A DNA stretch of 64,000 bases, from assembly GCF_029892045.1 (NCBI RefSeq), contig NZ_CP120367.1:992001-1056000 (forward strand), written 5' to 3'. Positions 17,548 through 26,147 of the stretch are shown one piece after another. Source of the stretch: Sinorhizobium numidicum (GTDB lineage: Bacteria > Pseudomonadota > Alphaproteobacteria > Rhizobiales > Rhizobiaceae). The stretch's first letter is position 1, and every line of letters begins with the position of its first letter. The notes beneath the pieces are model-generated. The model had not been told where the DNA came from, made no database searches, and was given only the letters and a program-made list of their open reading frames with translations. A program made the position numbers and the translations under genes.

Positions 17548-18504
17548 ATGGCAGCCGTGCAGGATTCCGCGATAGCTGTCGGTGCGGGCGCCAAGGGGCG
17601 CCCCGCCGCCAGGGGCCGCCTGGCCGACCTCTGGACAAAACACGGCGCCGGCTACATGTTCCTGTTGCCGTGGCTCGTCGGCTTCTTCGGACTGACGCTC
17701 GGGCCTGCCGTAGCCTCGCTCTATCTCTCCTTCACCAATTTCGACCTGATCCGCTCCCCCGAGTGGGTCGGGGCGGCCAACTACGTCCGCATCGCCACCG
17801 CCGATCCGAAATTTGCCGCCTCACTGCAGGTGACCTTTCTCTATGTCGTGCTTTCGGTGCCCTTCAAACTCGGCTTCGCGCTGCTCGTCGCGATCCTTCT
17901 CGATCGCGGCGTGAGGGGCCTCACCGTCTATCGCGCCATTTTCTACCTGCCGTCGCTGCTTGGCGGCAGCGTAGCGATCGCCGTGCTCTGGCGTCAGCTC
18001 TTTGCCGGCGACGGGCTGATCAACAGCCTGCTCGCCCAGTTCGGCATCGAGGGCCCGAGCTGGATCTCGCATCCTGACTATTCGATCTGGACACTCGTCG
18101 TCCTTAGCGTCTGGCAGTTCGGCTCACCGATGATCATCTTCCTCGCGGGTCTCCGGCAGATCCCGACGGACATGTATGAGGCGGCGAGCCTCGACGGAGC
18201 ATCCAAGTTCCGGCAGTTCTACAAGATCACGCTGCCGCTCTTGACTCCGGTCATCTTCTTCAATGCGGTGGTGCAGACGATCGAAGCCTTCAAAGCCTTT
18301 ACTCCCGCCTTCATCATCTCCGGCGGCACCGGCGGGCCGATCAACTCGACGCTGTTCTACACGCTCTATCTCTACCAGGAAGCCTTCGGCAACTTCCGCA
18401 TGGGCTATGCTTCGGCGCTTGCCTGGATTCTCGTGCTGATCATCGGTCTGTTCACGGCCTTCTCCTTCCTCACATCGCGCTATTGGGTGCACTACGATGA
18501 CTGA
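17548..18504 (+). CDS. ABC sugar transporter permease (MalF/UgpA type)
   Basis: Protein of 318 residues with about six membrane helices. The binding-protein-dependent transport signature is visible: YEAASLDGASKFRQFYKITLPLL near residue 210, the EAA loop that docks the ATPase. The N-terminal cytoplasmic stretch precedes FLLPWLVGFFGLTLGP. It overlaps the next permease gene by eight bases, so the two are translationally coupled and should form the heterodimeric channel. Confidence 0.93.
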   Translation: MAAVQDSAIAVGAGAKGRPAARGRLADLWTKHGAGYMFLLPWLVGFFGLTLGPAVASLYLSFTNFDLIRSPEWVGAANYVRIATADPKFAASLQVTFLYVVLSVPFKLGFALLVAILLDRGVRGLTVYRAIFYLPSLLGGSVAIAVLWRQLFAGDGLINSLLAQFGIEGPSWISHPDYSIWTLVVLSVWQFGSPMIIFLAGLRQIPTDMYEAASLDGASKFRQFYKITLPLLTPVIFFNAVVQTIEAFKAFTPAFIISGGTGGPINSTLFYTLYLYQEAFGNFRMGYASALAWILVLIIGLFTAFSFLTSRYWVHYDD

Positions 18505-19384
18505 CACGACCATGAGCTCGATCACCGCACCGCCTCCGCCAATGTCCGGCCGCCGCGGCCCGGTCGGGTCGGTTCTCATTCATGCCGCCCTGATCGCCGC
18601 TTCAATCGCGATGCTCTATCCGCTCTTGTGGATGGTCTCCGCCTCGGTTCGGCCAGAGGACGAGATCTTCTCCTCGACCACACTCTGGCCGTCTTCGGTG
18701 GATTTTGCCTCTTATGTGCGCGGCTGGTTCGGGCTCGACGTCAGCTTCGGGCGCTTCTTCTGGAATTCGCTTGTCATTGCGGTGCTGACGGTCATCGGCA
18801 ACGTGGTCGCCTGCTCGCTTGCGGCCTACGCATTCGCGCGCCTACGATTTGCCGGCCGCAATTTCTGGTTTGCGATGATGCTGGGGACGATGATGATCCC
18901 CTATCACGTGACGCTGATCCCGCAATATGTGCTCTTCCTTGATCTCGGCTGGGTGAACACGATCCTGCCCCTCGTGGTGCCGAAGTTCCTGGCAAGCGAC
19001 GCCTTCTTCATCTTCCTGATGGTGCAGTTCTTCCGCGGCATACCACGCGAACTCGACGAGGCGGCGATGATGGACGGCTGCGGCCCGTGGCGCATTTACT
19101 GGAAGATCATGCTGCCGCTGTCACTGCCCGTGCTGGCGACGGCCGCGATCTTCTCCTTCATCTGGACCTGGGATGATTTCTTCGGGCCGCTGATCTACCT
19201 GAACGACATGAACACCTACACGATCCAGCTCGGGCTTAGAACCTTCGTCGACTCGAGCAGCACCTCCGACTGGGGCGGTCTCTTCGCCATGTCGACACTG
19301 ACCCTCGTGCCCGTGTTCTTCTTCTTCCTGTTCTTCCAGCGCCTGCTGATCGAAGGCATCGCCACCACCGGCATGAAACGCTGA
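18497..19384 (+). CDS. ABC sugar transporter permease (MalG/UgpE type)
   Basis: Protein of 295 residues with six predicted membrane helices. The EAA loop is LDEAAMMDGCGPWRIYWKIMLPL near residue 190. Length and order match MalG-like inner-membrane subunits. It starts inside the end of the preceding permease gene and ends 23 bases before the next oxidoreductase gene, so the whole group is one transcript. Confidence 0.93.
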   Translation: MTDTTMSSITAPPPPMSGRRGPVGSVLIHAALIAASIAMLYPLLWMVSASVRPEDEIFSSTTLWPSSVDFASYVRGWFGLDVSFGRFFWNSLVIAVLTVIGNVVACSLAAYAFARLRFAGRNFWFAMMLGTMMIPYHVTLIPQYVLFLDLGWVNTILPLVVPKFLASDAFFIFLMVQFFRGIPRELDEAAMMDGCGPWRIYWKIMLPLSLPVLATAAIFSFIWTWDDFFGPLIYLNDMNTYTIQLGLRTFVDSSSTSDWGGLFAMSTLTLVPVFFFFLFFQRLLIEGIATTGMKR

Positions 19385-19407
19385 TCGACGGAGTTCAAAG
19401 AAAAACC

Positions 19408-20424
19408 ATGGATGAATTGCGTTTTGCCGCCGTCGGCCTCAACCACAACCACATCTACGGCCAGGTCAACTGCCTCATGAGAGCCGGCGCACGCCTCGTC
19501 GGCTTCCACGAAAAGGACGACGCACTCGCTGCGGAATTTTCCGCGATCTACAAGGACGTGCCGCGGATCGCCTCGCTCCAACAGATTCTCAACGACGAGA
19601 GCATCGGCCTGATCACCTCTGCCGCTATCTCGGCCGAGCGGGCGGAGCTGGCGATCAGCGCCATGCGCTACGGCAAGGACGTTCTGGTCGATAAGCCGGG
19701 GATGATCAGCCTGGACCAGCTCGCCAAGGTGCGCCGGATCCAGGCCGAGACCGGACGCATCTTCTCGATTCTCTACTCGGAACATTTCGAGAGCCCGGCG
19801 ACGGTCAAGGCCGGTGAGTTGGTCGCCGCCGGCGCGATCGGCGACGTCGTTCATATTGTTGGCCTTGGCCCGCATCGGCTGCGCAAGGAAACGCGCCCCG
19901 AATGGTTCTTCCGCCGTGCGGACTACGGCGGCATCCTCACCGATATCGCCTCGCACCAGTGCGAACAGTTCCTCTTCTTCACCGGCGCCAGCAAGGCCAC
20001 GATTCTTTCAGCAAGCGTCGACAACCGAAGCGTTCCCGACAGGCCGGAACTGCAGGATACCGGCAACCTCCATCTTTCGACGGGTCGCGCTACCGGCATG
20101 ATTCATGTGAACTGGCTCACCCCCGACGGCATGCCGACCTGGGGCGACGGCCGGCTCTTCATCATCGGCACCACGGGCACGATCGAGGTGCGCAAGACGG
20201 TCGATCTCGCCGGGCGCGAGGGAGGCAATCACCTCCTTCTCGCCGATCGGAACGGCGTCGAGCATATCGACTGCTCGGGTGTTGAACTGCCCTTCGGCAG
20301 TCAGCTCCTCGCTGATATCCGCGACAGGACCGAAACCGCCATGCCGCAGGAGCGCTGCTTCAACGCGATGGAGCTTGCCCTTTCAGCGCAAGCGCTCGCC
20401 GAACGTAATTGGGAAAAGAACTGA
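19408..20424 (+). CDS. Gfo/Idh/MocA-family oxidoreductase
   Basis: Protein of 338 residues. It starts FAAVGLNHNHIYGQ, an atypical first nucleotide loop in which the usual GxGxxG glycines are partly replaced by His and Asn. DKPGM near residue 97 takes the place of the EKP motif and keeps the lysine. GGILTDIASHQCEQFLFF resembles the substrate Asp/His motif. It is followed after one base by another oxidoreductase of the same family, so the pair may act in sequence or as a complex. Confidence 0.85.
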   Translation: MDELRFAAVGLNHNHIYGQVNCLMRAGARLVGFHEKDDALAAEFSAIYKDVPRIASLQQILNDESIGLITSAAISAERAELAISAMRYGKDVLVDKPGMISLDQLAKVRRIQAETGRIFSILYSEHFESPATVKAGELVAAGAIGDVVHIVGLGPHRLRKETRPEWFFRRADYGGILTDIASHQCEQFLFFTGASKATILSASVDNRSVPDRPELQDTGNLHLSTGRATGMIHVNWLTPDGMPTWGDGRLFIIGTTGTIEVRKTVDLAGREGGNHLLLADRNGVEHIDCSGVELPFGSQLLADIRDRTETAMPQERCFNAMELALSAQALAERNWEKN

Positions 20425-20425
20425 T

Positions 20426-21499
20426 ATGAGTATCAAGACAGTCGCCATTATCGGCTGCGGCATCGGACGGTCGCATATCGTCGAAGGTTATTTGCCGCAC
20501 CCGGACAAGTTCCGCGTGGTGGCGCTCTGTGACCTCAACGTGGAGCGGTTGAACGAAGTCGGCGATGAGTTCGGCATCGAGCGGAGGACGAGGTTCTTCG
20601 AGGAACTGCTTGCCGACGACAGCATCGACCTCATCGATATCTGCACGCCGCCCGGCATTCACCTCGAGCAGGTGCTCGCAGCACTTGCCGCGGGCAAGCA
20701 TGTGATCTGTGAAAAGCCGCTGACTGGTTCTTTGGCGGGCGTCGACCGGATCATCGAGGCGGAGAAGCACGCCAGGGGCGTCTTGATGCCGATCTTTCAG
20801 TATCGCTATGGCGACGGCATCGAGAAAGCGAAGCGGATCATCGACGCTGGCATCGCTGGTAAGCCCTATGTGAGTTCGGTGGAGACCTTCTGGTTGCGCA
20901 CGCCGGCATATTATTCCGTTCCGTGGCGCGGCAAATGGGAGACGGAACTCGGCGGCGTACTGGTGACCCATGCGCTGCACCTCCACGACATGCTGCTGCA
21001 TCTCCTTGGCCCGGTTGCAAAAGTGTTCGGACGCGTCGCGACGCGGGTCAACGATATCGAGGTCGAAGACTGCGCCTCGGCGAGCCTGCTCATGCAAAAC
21101 GGCGCCTTCGTTTCGCTTTCCTGCACGCTCGGTTCACAGGAGCAGATTAGTAGGCTCCGGCTGCATTTCGAGAACGTCACCTTCGAAAGCAGCCATGAAC
21201 CCTATGCCCCGGGGAGGGATCCTTGGAAGGTGATTGCCGCCAATGAGGAGGTGCAGGCGCGGATCGATGAAGTGATCGGCGACTGGCAACCCGTTTCGCC
21301 GCGCTTCACGACCCAGATGGAGCATTTCCACGCGTTCCTCGCCGGCAGGGGTCCGCTGCCGGTGACGACAAAGGATGCGCGCCAGGCACTGGAGCTTGTA
21401 ACCGCGATCTATCAGTCGGCGGATACCGGTCAGGAAATATCGCTGCCGCTTGGGCCGGAGAGCCCGAAATACGCCGACTGGCGCGCGAACACGAGATAA
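20426..21499 (+). CDS. Gfo/Idh/MocA-family oxidoreductase
   Basis: Protein of 357 residues. It opens with a classic Rossmann start (VAIIGCGIGRSHIVEGY) and has CEKPLTGS near residue 95 with the catalytic-type lysine, and LGGVLVTHALHLHDMLLH near 175. The open frame extends upstream inside the previous gene, but the ATG at 20426 is one base after that gene's stop and starts the conserved fold. It is part of the importer operon and is followed by the ATPase gene after 29 bases. Confidence 0.87.
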   Translation: MSIKTVAIIGCGIGRSHIVEGYLPHPDKFRVVALCDLNVERLNEVGDEFGIERRTRFFEELLADDSIDLIDICTPPGIHLEQVLAALAAGKHVICEKPLTGSLAGVDRIIEAEKHARGVLMPIFQYRYGDGIEKAKRIIDAGIAGKPYVSSVETFWLRTPAYYSVPWRGKWETELGGVLVTHALHLHDMLLHLLGPVAKVFGRVATRVNDIEVEDCASASLLMQNGAFVSLSCTLGSQEQISRLRLHFENVTFESSHEPYAPGRDPWKVIAANEEVQARIDEVIGDWQPVSPRFTTQMEHFHAFLAGRGPLPVTTKDARQALELVTAIYQSADTGQEISLPLGPESPKYADWRANTR

Positions 21500-21528
21500 T
21501 CGGCGAAGGCCGCAGGGAGGAAATGCAC

Positions 21529-22608
21529 ATGGCAACGAGCGTCGTTCTTCAGAAGGTCGAGAAGCGCTATGGCGCGCTCGATGTGATCCACGGCATAGAT
21601 CTCACCATCGATCCCGGTGAGTTCGCCGTCTTCGTCGGCCCCTCGGGCTGCGGCAAGTCGACATTGCTGCGCATGATCGCCGGGCTGGAGGAGATTACCG
21701 GGGGGGCGCTGCTGCTCGACAACGACCGGATGAATGAGGTGGCGCCCGCCAAGCGCGGCATCGCCATGGTGTTCCAGTCCTATGCGCTCTATCCGCATAT
21801 GTCGGTTTACAAAAATCTCGCCTTCGGCCTCGAAACGGCGGGCTACAAAAGGACGGAGATCGAGCCGCGAGTGCGCCGCGCCGCCGAAATCCTGCAGATC
21901 GAAAAGCTGCTCGAGCGCAAGCCGAAGGCGCTTTCCGGCGGCCAGCGCCAGCGCGTGGCGATCGGCCGCGCGATCGTTCGGGAGCCGCGCATATTTCTCT
22001 TCGACGAGCCGCTTTCGAACCTTGACGCGGAACTCCGGGTGCAGATGCGGGTCGAGATCTCGCGCCTCCACCGCGACCTCGGCAACACAATGATCTACGT
22101 GACTCACGATCAGGTCGAGGCGATGACCATGGCCGACAAGATCGTCGTCCTGAACTCGGGTCGGGTCGAGCAGGTGGGTGCGCCGCTCGATCTCTACAAC
22201 AAACCCGTCAACCGCTTCGTCGCCGGTTTCATCGGCAGCCCCAAGATGAACTTCCTCAAAGCGCGGATCGAGGATGTCGGAGAAGCGGAAACGGCAATTC
22301 AGGTCTGCGGCGGCAGGATCCGCCTGCCCCGTCGCCTTGCGGGAGCGACCACAGGAGAGGACGTCACCTTCGGCATTCGGCCCGAACATCTTTCCGCACG
22401 CGAGAGCGGCATTGCGCTTGCCGCAATCAATGTCGAGCTCGTGGAAAATCTCGGCGGCGAAACCATGCTTTATGGCATCACTCCGGACAACCAGCAGGTG
22501 ACGGTTGCGCTCGAAGGCCAGCAGAAGGTGGAGCGCGGCACCAATCTTTCCGTCTACTTCGATCCTTCGCGCTGTCACGTCTTCGGCGCTGACGGCAAGG
22601 CGATGTAG
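21529..22608 (+). CDS. ABC sugar transporter ATPase (MalK/UgpC type)
   Basis: Protein of about 359 residues with intact ATPase motifs: GPSGCGKST (Walker A), a Q-loop in MVFQSYALYPHM, LSGGQRQRV (signature), FLFDEPLSNLD (Walker B) and YVTHDQ (H-loop). The C-terminal ~120 residues form the MalK-like OB-fold regulatory domain, including FGIRPEHL. The ATG at 21529 is better spaced from GGGAGGAA than the one at 21523. It powers the importer encoded at 16257-19384. Confidence 0.95.
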   Translation: MATSVVLQKVEKRYGALDVIHGIDLTIDPGEFAVFVGPSGCGKSTLLRMIAGLEEITGGALLLDNDRMNEVAPAKRGIAMVFQSYALYPHMSVYKNLAFGLETAGYKRTEIEPRVRRAAEILQIEKLLERKPKALSGGQRQRVAIGRAIVREPRIFLFDEPLSNLDAELRVQMRVEISRLHRDLGNTMIYVTHDQVEAMTMADKIVVLNSGRVEQVGAPLDLYNKPVNRFVAGFIGSPKMNFLKARIEDVGEAETAIQVCGGRIRLPRRLAGATTGEDVTFGIRPEHLSARESGIALAAINVELVENLGGETMLYGITPDNQQVTVALEGQQKVERGTNLSVYFDPSRCHVFGADGKAM

Positions 22609-22688
22609 GGACGGCTGCCCGCTTTCAAAATATCGGCTGCGCGGACCGGAAGGGATGCCGGATGGGCATTTGCCATCGAACCGGAACG

Positions 22689-23072
22689 TCAGCGGCGAGC
22701 CGGCTGGAATAGCTCGACGAAATTCCCGGACGGGTCCATTGCCAGAATTTGCGATCCGCCAGGTCCGGTGACGATATCGTTCCGGAACTCTACGCCAGCA
22801 GCGCGTAATCGAGCGACCTCAGCGGTCAGGTCGTCCACGATGAGGTGAATGCAATTCCAGCCGCCAGGCTGCGGTCGTTCACCGTCGGGCATCGGTCGTC
22901 CGGCCGAGCTTGTCGGCCCGCTGAGCAGCAGCCGCAACGATCCTCGCTGGACGTCGGCGAAGGCGGGCGCTTGGTTAGAGAGAAGTGAAAAGCCTAGGTG
23001 TCGTACATACCACTCGACGGCAGCCTCGACGTCGTTGACCATGTAGCGCACATTGACGGTCGTTTCTGACAT
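22689..23072 (-). CDS. VOC-family (glyoxalase/dioxygenase fold) protein
   Basis: Protein of 127 residues with two beta-alpha-beta-beta-beta modules. NVRYMVNDVEAAVEWYVRHLGF is the typical first module; the second includes HLIVDDLTAEVARLRAAG and ends DPSGNFVELFQP, where the Glu is a usual metal ligand. The family covers glyoxalases, extradiol dioxygenases and antibiotic-binding proteins. GAGGCAGGA precedes the ATG. It lies convergent to the importer operon and is not obviously part of the sugar pathway. Confidence 0.82.
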   Translation of the reverse strand: MSETTVNVRYMVNDVEAAVEWYVRHLGFSLLSNQAPAFADVQRGSLRLLLSGPTSSAGRPMPDGERPQPGGWNCIHLIVDDLTAEVARLRAAGVEFRNDIVTGPGGSQILAMDPSGNFVELFQPARR

Positions 23073-23170
23073 TCCTGCCTCACGATATTGGCATCATCGA
23101 GCGATAATCGAATGTTTCGTAGGCCTGCGGTTTCCGGTTGGCAATCTACCCTAACATACAACTGCACCCA

Positions 23171-23275
23171 CAGCGCCGTGCGTCTTTTCAGACCGCACAA
23201 AGGTCGCTGTAGCACTTTGAATTGCTGCATGTTTTTATCCTTAAATCGGCTTCGATTTTAGGAAACATGCAGTAG
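23171..23275. repeat. Rhizobial intergenic palindromic element, copy 1
   Basis: Two adjacent palindromes. The first spans CAGCG...CGCTG around a GTGCG/CGCAC hairpin; the second spans CTGCATGTTT...AAACATGCAG. Almost the same sequence, in the opposite orientation, lies at 33519-33623. The structure resembles the Rhizobium-specific intergenic mosaic elements described in Sinorhizobium. Its function is unknown. Confidence 0.75.
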
Positions 23276-23327
23276 GAATATCGATGGTCGTTCTGCGGGA
23301 GTATGTCTGCAGTCCCCAAAGCCCCGC

Positions 23328-24215
23328 TTAAAGTCCGCGGTCATCGAAACGATGGACGGCGACGCCTGCCACCGGGCTGCGGGCAACGAAAATACCGCCG
23401 GCCCGGCTCTTCTCACCAGCATCGGCCGGGCGCAGCGACGCGACGAAGAGCGTTTTCAAATCCGGTCCGGCGAAGCAGGGCATGGTGGGTGCCGGCACCG
23501 GGAACGGATGCGCCTGGATCAGGCGCCCCTCGGCCGTGAAGCGATTGAGGACGCCCGCCGAGACGCCTGCACTCCAGTAGTTGTCCTCAAAGTCTGTGGC
23601 CGCTCCGTCCGGACGGCCGGTCGGCTCGTCGAGGACCACGAGCCGCCGGCGCCCGGAGATTTCGCCGGTCGCAGGATCGAATTGCCAGCGGTCGATCCAG
23701 GGCCCGCGGGAATCGGAATGAAACAGCACGGAACCGTCGGCGCTCCAGGCGAGCCCGTTGCAGCAGACGATCTCGCTGGCCTTGCGCTCCACCCTGCCCT
23801 CCGGCGACACACGGTAGAGAAAAGCAATCGGCTGCCGGTCGCTAGTGACATCATGCATGGTGCCGACCCAGAAGGCGCCGTCCGGTCCGACCTTGCTGTC
23901 GTTCAACCGCGTGTCCGGCCTTTCCGGCTCGATCATCGCAACCTCGCGGACGACCACGCCGCTTTCCGGATCGAACAGCACGACGCGCTCTCGCTGCGCA
24001 AGGATGAGGCGCCCGGACTGAGCAAGGCCGAGGCTGCAGGCGCCATCCTCAACGATCCATTCGACGTGATTGCCCCCTGAAAGATCGGCACGATGAATTG
24101 CGCGCCTGCCGATGTCGACGAAGAACAGGCAGTTTCGGCGGTCGTCGTAGACCGGACTCTCGGCGACCTCGCACCGCAGGTCCAGCACACACTCAAATGT
24201 TAGGTCGAAAGACAT
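23328..24215 (-). CDS. SMP-30/gluconolactonase-family lactonase
   Basis: Protein of 295 residues, six-bladed beta-propeller. Metal-site motifs are present: AESPVYDD near residue 17 (Glu), RLNDSKVGPDGAFWVGTM near 100 (Asn), CCNGLAWSADG near 150 (Asn) and RPDGAATDFEDNYW near 195 (Asp). These enzymes open sugar lactones with a divalent cation. The neighbouring uronate dehydrogenase makes an aldaro-lactone, a fitting substrate. AAAGG places the start at the ATG at 24215; an in-frame GTG lies nine bases upstream. It is divergent from the DHDPS-like gene. Confidence 0.88.
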   Translation of the reverse strand: MSFDLTFECVLDLRCEVAESPVYDDRRNCLFFVDIGRRAIHRADLSGGNHVEWIVEDGACSLGLAQSGRLILAQRERVVLFDPESGVVVREVAMIEPERPDTRLNDSKVGPDGAFWVGTMHDVTSDRQPIAFLYRVSPEGRVERKASEIVCCNGLAWSADGSVLFHSDSRGPWIDRWQFDPATGEISGRRRLVVLDEPTGRPDGAATDFEDNYWSAGVSAGVLNRFTAEGRLIQAHPFPVPAPTMPCFAGPDLKTLFVASLRPADAGEKSRAGGIFVARSPVAGVAVHRFDDRGL

Positions 24216-24338
24216 GTCTTGCACCTTTGATATGACGAATTACCGATTGCGGGGGCTGATGCACTTCAGCACAAATCACGATTTTCTAGGCACTTACCGC
24301 ATTCGTTTTTCTCTAACATTGCTATTGCCCTCGCTCAA

Positions 24339-24359
24339 CTTGTAAATTAAAAATACAAG
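24339..24359. promoter_or_regulatory. Candidate operator, CTTGTA-N9-TACAAG palindrome
   Basis: Perfect six-base arms around nine A/T bases, 21 bases before the DHDPS-like gene and 123 bases from the divergent lactonase gene. Same geometry as the palindromes at 10558 and 16105. The FCD-type GntR regulator encoded at 25348 is the nearest candidate binder. Confidence 0.52.
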
Positions 24360-24380
24360 GAACTTGCCAAGGAGATTTCC

Positions 24381-25337
24381 ATGAAAACGACCCCCGTAGA
24401 CCTGGCCGACCTAAAGTCTTCCGTCCTCTCGGTGCCGCCATTGGCGCGAGACGCACAGGGAGAACCGAGCAAGGCCGAAAATCGCAGAATGGTGGAATGG
24501 CTGCGCTCGGGCGACGTAACGACCTATCTCTACGGCGGCAACGCAAATCTCTACAATTTCGGCGTCATGGAATTCGGCCGGCTCTTGGACTTGCTCGAGG
24601 AGATTGCACCAGGTGACGGCTGGATGATCCCGTCGATTGGTGCCGACTTCGGCAAGGCGGCCGACCAGGCTGCGATCCTTCGCGAGCGGGCCTTTCCGAC
24701 CGCCATGGTGCTGCCGCTTGCTTTTCCTGCAACGCCTTCTGGCCTTGCCTCCGGCTTTGCGAAGCTTGCCGATATCAGCGCGCGGCCGCTGATTGCCTAT
24801 ATCAAGAATGACGGCTTCCTGGATGCGAGGGACGTTGCCCGGCTTTTCCGCGACGGCGCGATCTCGGCCTTGAAATACGCTGTCGTGCGCGCGGAGCCGA
24901 AAAACGACGCCTATCTCGAGGCCATCCTTGATGCCGTCGGCTCCGGCGAGCGCATCGTAAGCGGCATTGGCGAGCGCCCGGCAATCGACCATTTGGAGAT
25001 GGGGCTCTCGGCCTTTACCTCCGGTTCGGTATGCGTCGCCCCGCATCTGTCGACCGCCATCCTGAAGGCCTGCCGCGAAGGGCGGCTCGCCGACGCCACG
25101 GCAATTCGCGCAAGCTTCCTGCCACTCGAGGATCTGCGCGATGCCCATTCCCCGATCCGCGTCCTGCATGAAGCGGTGCGGCTTGCCGCGATTTGCGAGA
25201 CCGGTCCGATTGGCGAGTTCCTGTCCAATCTCGACGGCGCCGAAAGGCTAGCTGCCATCGCCGCGGCCGCGCGGGAGCTGAAGGCAAAGAGCGAAGCGGC
25301 GGCGAGCGGCGCGGAGCGGCGAGCGGCGAGCGCTTGA
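24381..25337 (+). CDS. Dihydrodipicolinate-synthase-family lyase/dehydratase
   Basis: Protein of 318 residues of the DHDPS/N-acetylneuraminate-lyase superfamily. Tyr140 (PLIAYIKN) and the Schiff-base Lys165 (SALKYAVV) occupy the usual positions. The family GxxGE motif is replaced by YGGNANLYN near 51. In this context a 2-keto-3-deoxy sugar-acid aldolase or a 5-keto-4-deoxyglucarate dehydratase is likely. The C-terminal tail is Ala-rich and coded by GCGGCGAGC-like repeats. AAGGAG precedes the ATG. It ends 11 bases before the convergent GntR gene. Confidence 0.83.
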   Translation: MKTTPVDLADLKSSVLSVPPLARDAQGEPSKAENRRMVEWLRSGDVTTYLYGGNANLYNFGVMEFGRLLDLLEEIAPGDGWMIPSIGADFGKAADQAAILRERAFPTAMVLPLAFPATPSGLASGFAKLADISARPLIAYIKNDGFLDARDVARLFRDGAISALKYAVVRAEPKNDAYLEAILDAVGSGERIVSGIGERPAIDHLEMGLSAFTSGSVCVAPHLSTAILKACREGRLADATAIRASFLPLEDLRDAHSPIRVLHEAVRLAAICETGPIGEFLSNLDGAERLAAIAAAARELKAKSEAAASGAERRAASA

Positions 25338-25347
25338 CATGGCGCGG

Positions 25348-26058
25348 CTAGCGATCGTTATGCGATCCGGTAATGCGGGCGCGGGACTCCATCAGGTGAT
25401 AGCGCATGTAGAGGCTCGCCAAGTCGCGGTTCTGGCCGGAAATCGCGGTGAATATCTTGCGATGCTCGTCAAGAACCCGACGTCGCCTGTCTTCGGTCCC
25501 CTGCTGCGTAAGGCTCAGCGCCATGCGCATAGAGCCGCGCAATATATCGCGCAGTTCTTCGAGGAGACGCGGAAAAAGTTCGTTTCCCGCCGCTTCGGCA
25601 ACGGCAAGGTGAAAGGCGAAGTCCTCCTCCCAGCCGGTCTCGCCGCGTGCGAAGGCGCTCTCGAGCGCCGCCAGCGCCTCGCCGATCTGGTTGAGCTGAG
25701 CCTTGGTTCGCCGCATCGCGGCCAGTCCGGCGCATTCCGTTTCGAGTGCGAGGCGGGGTTCGAAGGCGCGCAGATAGCTCGCGATTTCCGCCGACGCGGC
25801 GAAATCGGTCAGCCGGTCGGACGGGCGCGACTTGACGAAAGTGCCGATCCCCTGGCGCGAGACCACCAGACCGTCCGCCTGCAGCCGCATCAACGCCTCG
25901 CGTACGACCGGCCGGGAGACCTGGAAGTCGCGGCAGATCCGGGCCTCGGACGGCAATTTTGCGCCCTCCGCCATCTGCCCGCTCGTGATCTGCTCAAGGA
26001 TCTGACCGTAAAGGACATCGGCAAGGCGCTCTCGCCGCGCCGGTTTCAGTCTCAACAT
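25348..26058 (-). CDS. GntR-family regulator, FadR subfamily (FCD domain)
   Basis: Protein of about 236 residues. The N-terminal winged helix shows EGAKLPSEARICRDFQVSRPVVREAL, and the all-helical C-terminal FCD domain includes EDFAFHLAVAEAAGNE and DEHRKIFTAI with possible metal His. FCD regulators sense organic acids and often repress sugar-acid catabolism. The start is uncertain: the frame runs to 26148, but that would place a palindrome (26084-26104) and the dehydratase ribosome site inside the gene, so I prefer the ATG at 26058. Divergent from the dehydratase. Confidence 0.82.
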   Translation of the reverse strand: MLRLKPARRERLADVLYGQILEQITSGQMAEGAKLPSEARICRDFQVSRPVVREALMRLQADGLVVSRQGIGTFVKSRPSDRLTDFAASAEIASYLRAFEPRLALETECAGLAAMRRTKAQLNQIGEALAALESAFARGETGWEEDFAFHLAVAEAAGNELFPRLLEELRDILRGSMRMALSLTQQGTEDRRRRVLDEHRKIFTAISGQNRDLASLYMRYHLMESRARITGSHNDR

Positions 26059-26083
26059 CACATCGTTCAATAGCTTGGTCTCA

Positions 26084-26104
26084 CCTGTAATTTTTCTGAA
26101 CAGG
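26084..26104. promoter_or_regulatory. Candidate GntR operator, CCTGTA-N9-AACAGG
   Basis: Imperfect palindrome in the 89-base space between the GntR gene and the divergent dehydratase gene. The five outer base pairs are exact and the nine-base gap equals that of three other palindromes in the region. Position suggests autoregulation and control of the dehydratase operon. Confidence 0.45.
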
Positions 26105-26147
26105 CGTAATCTAGCCGAGCCGATCGGGAATGCAAAGGAGGTCGCCA

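Noticed and set aside
21430..22578. Long reverse-strand frame opposite the ABC ATPase
   Set aside because: The plus strand carries a complete set of Walker A, signature and Walker B motifs; the reverse frame is a shadow.
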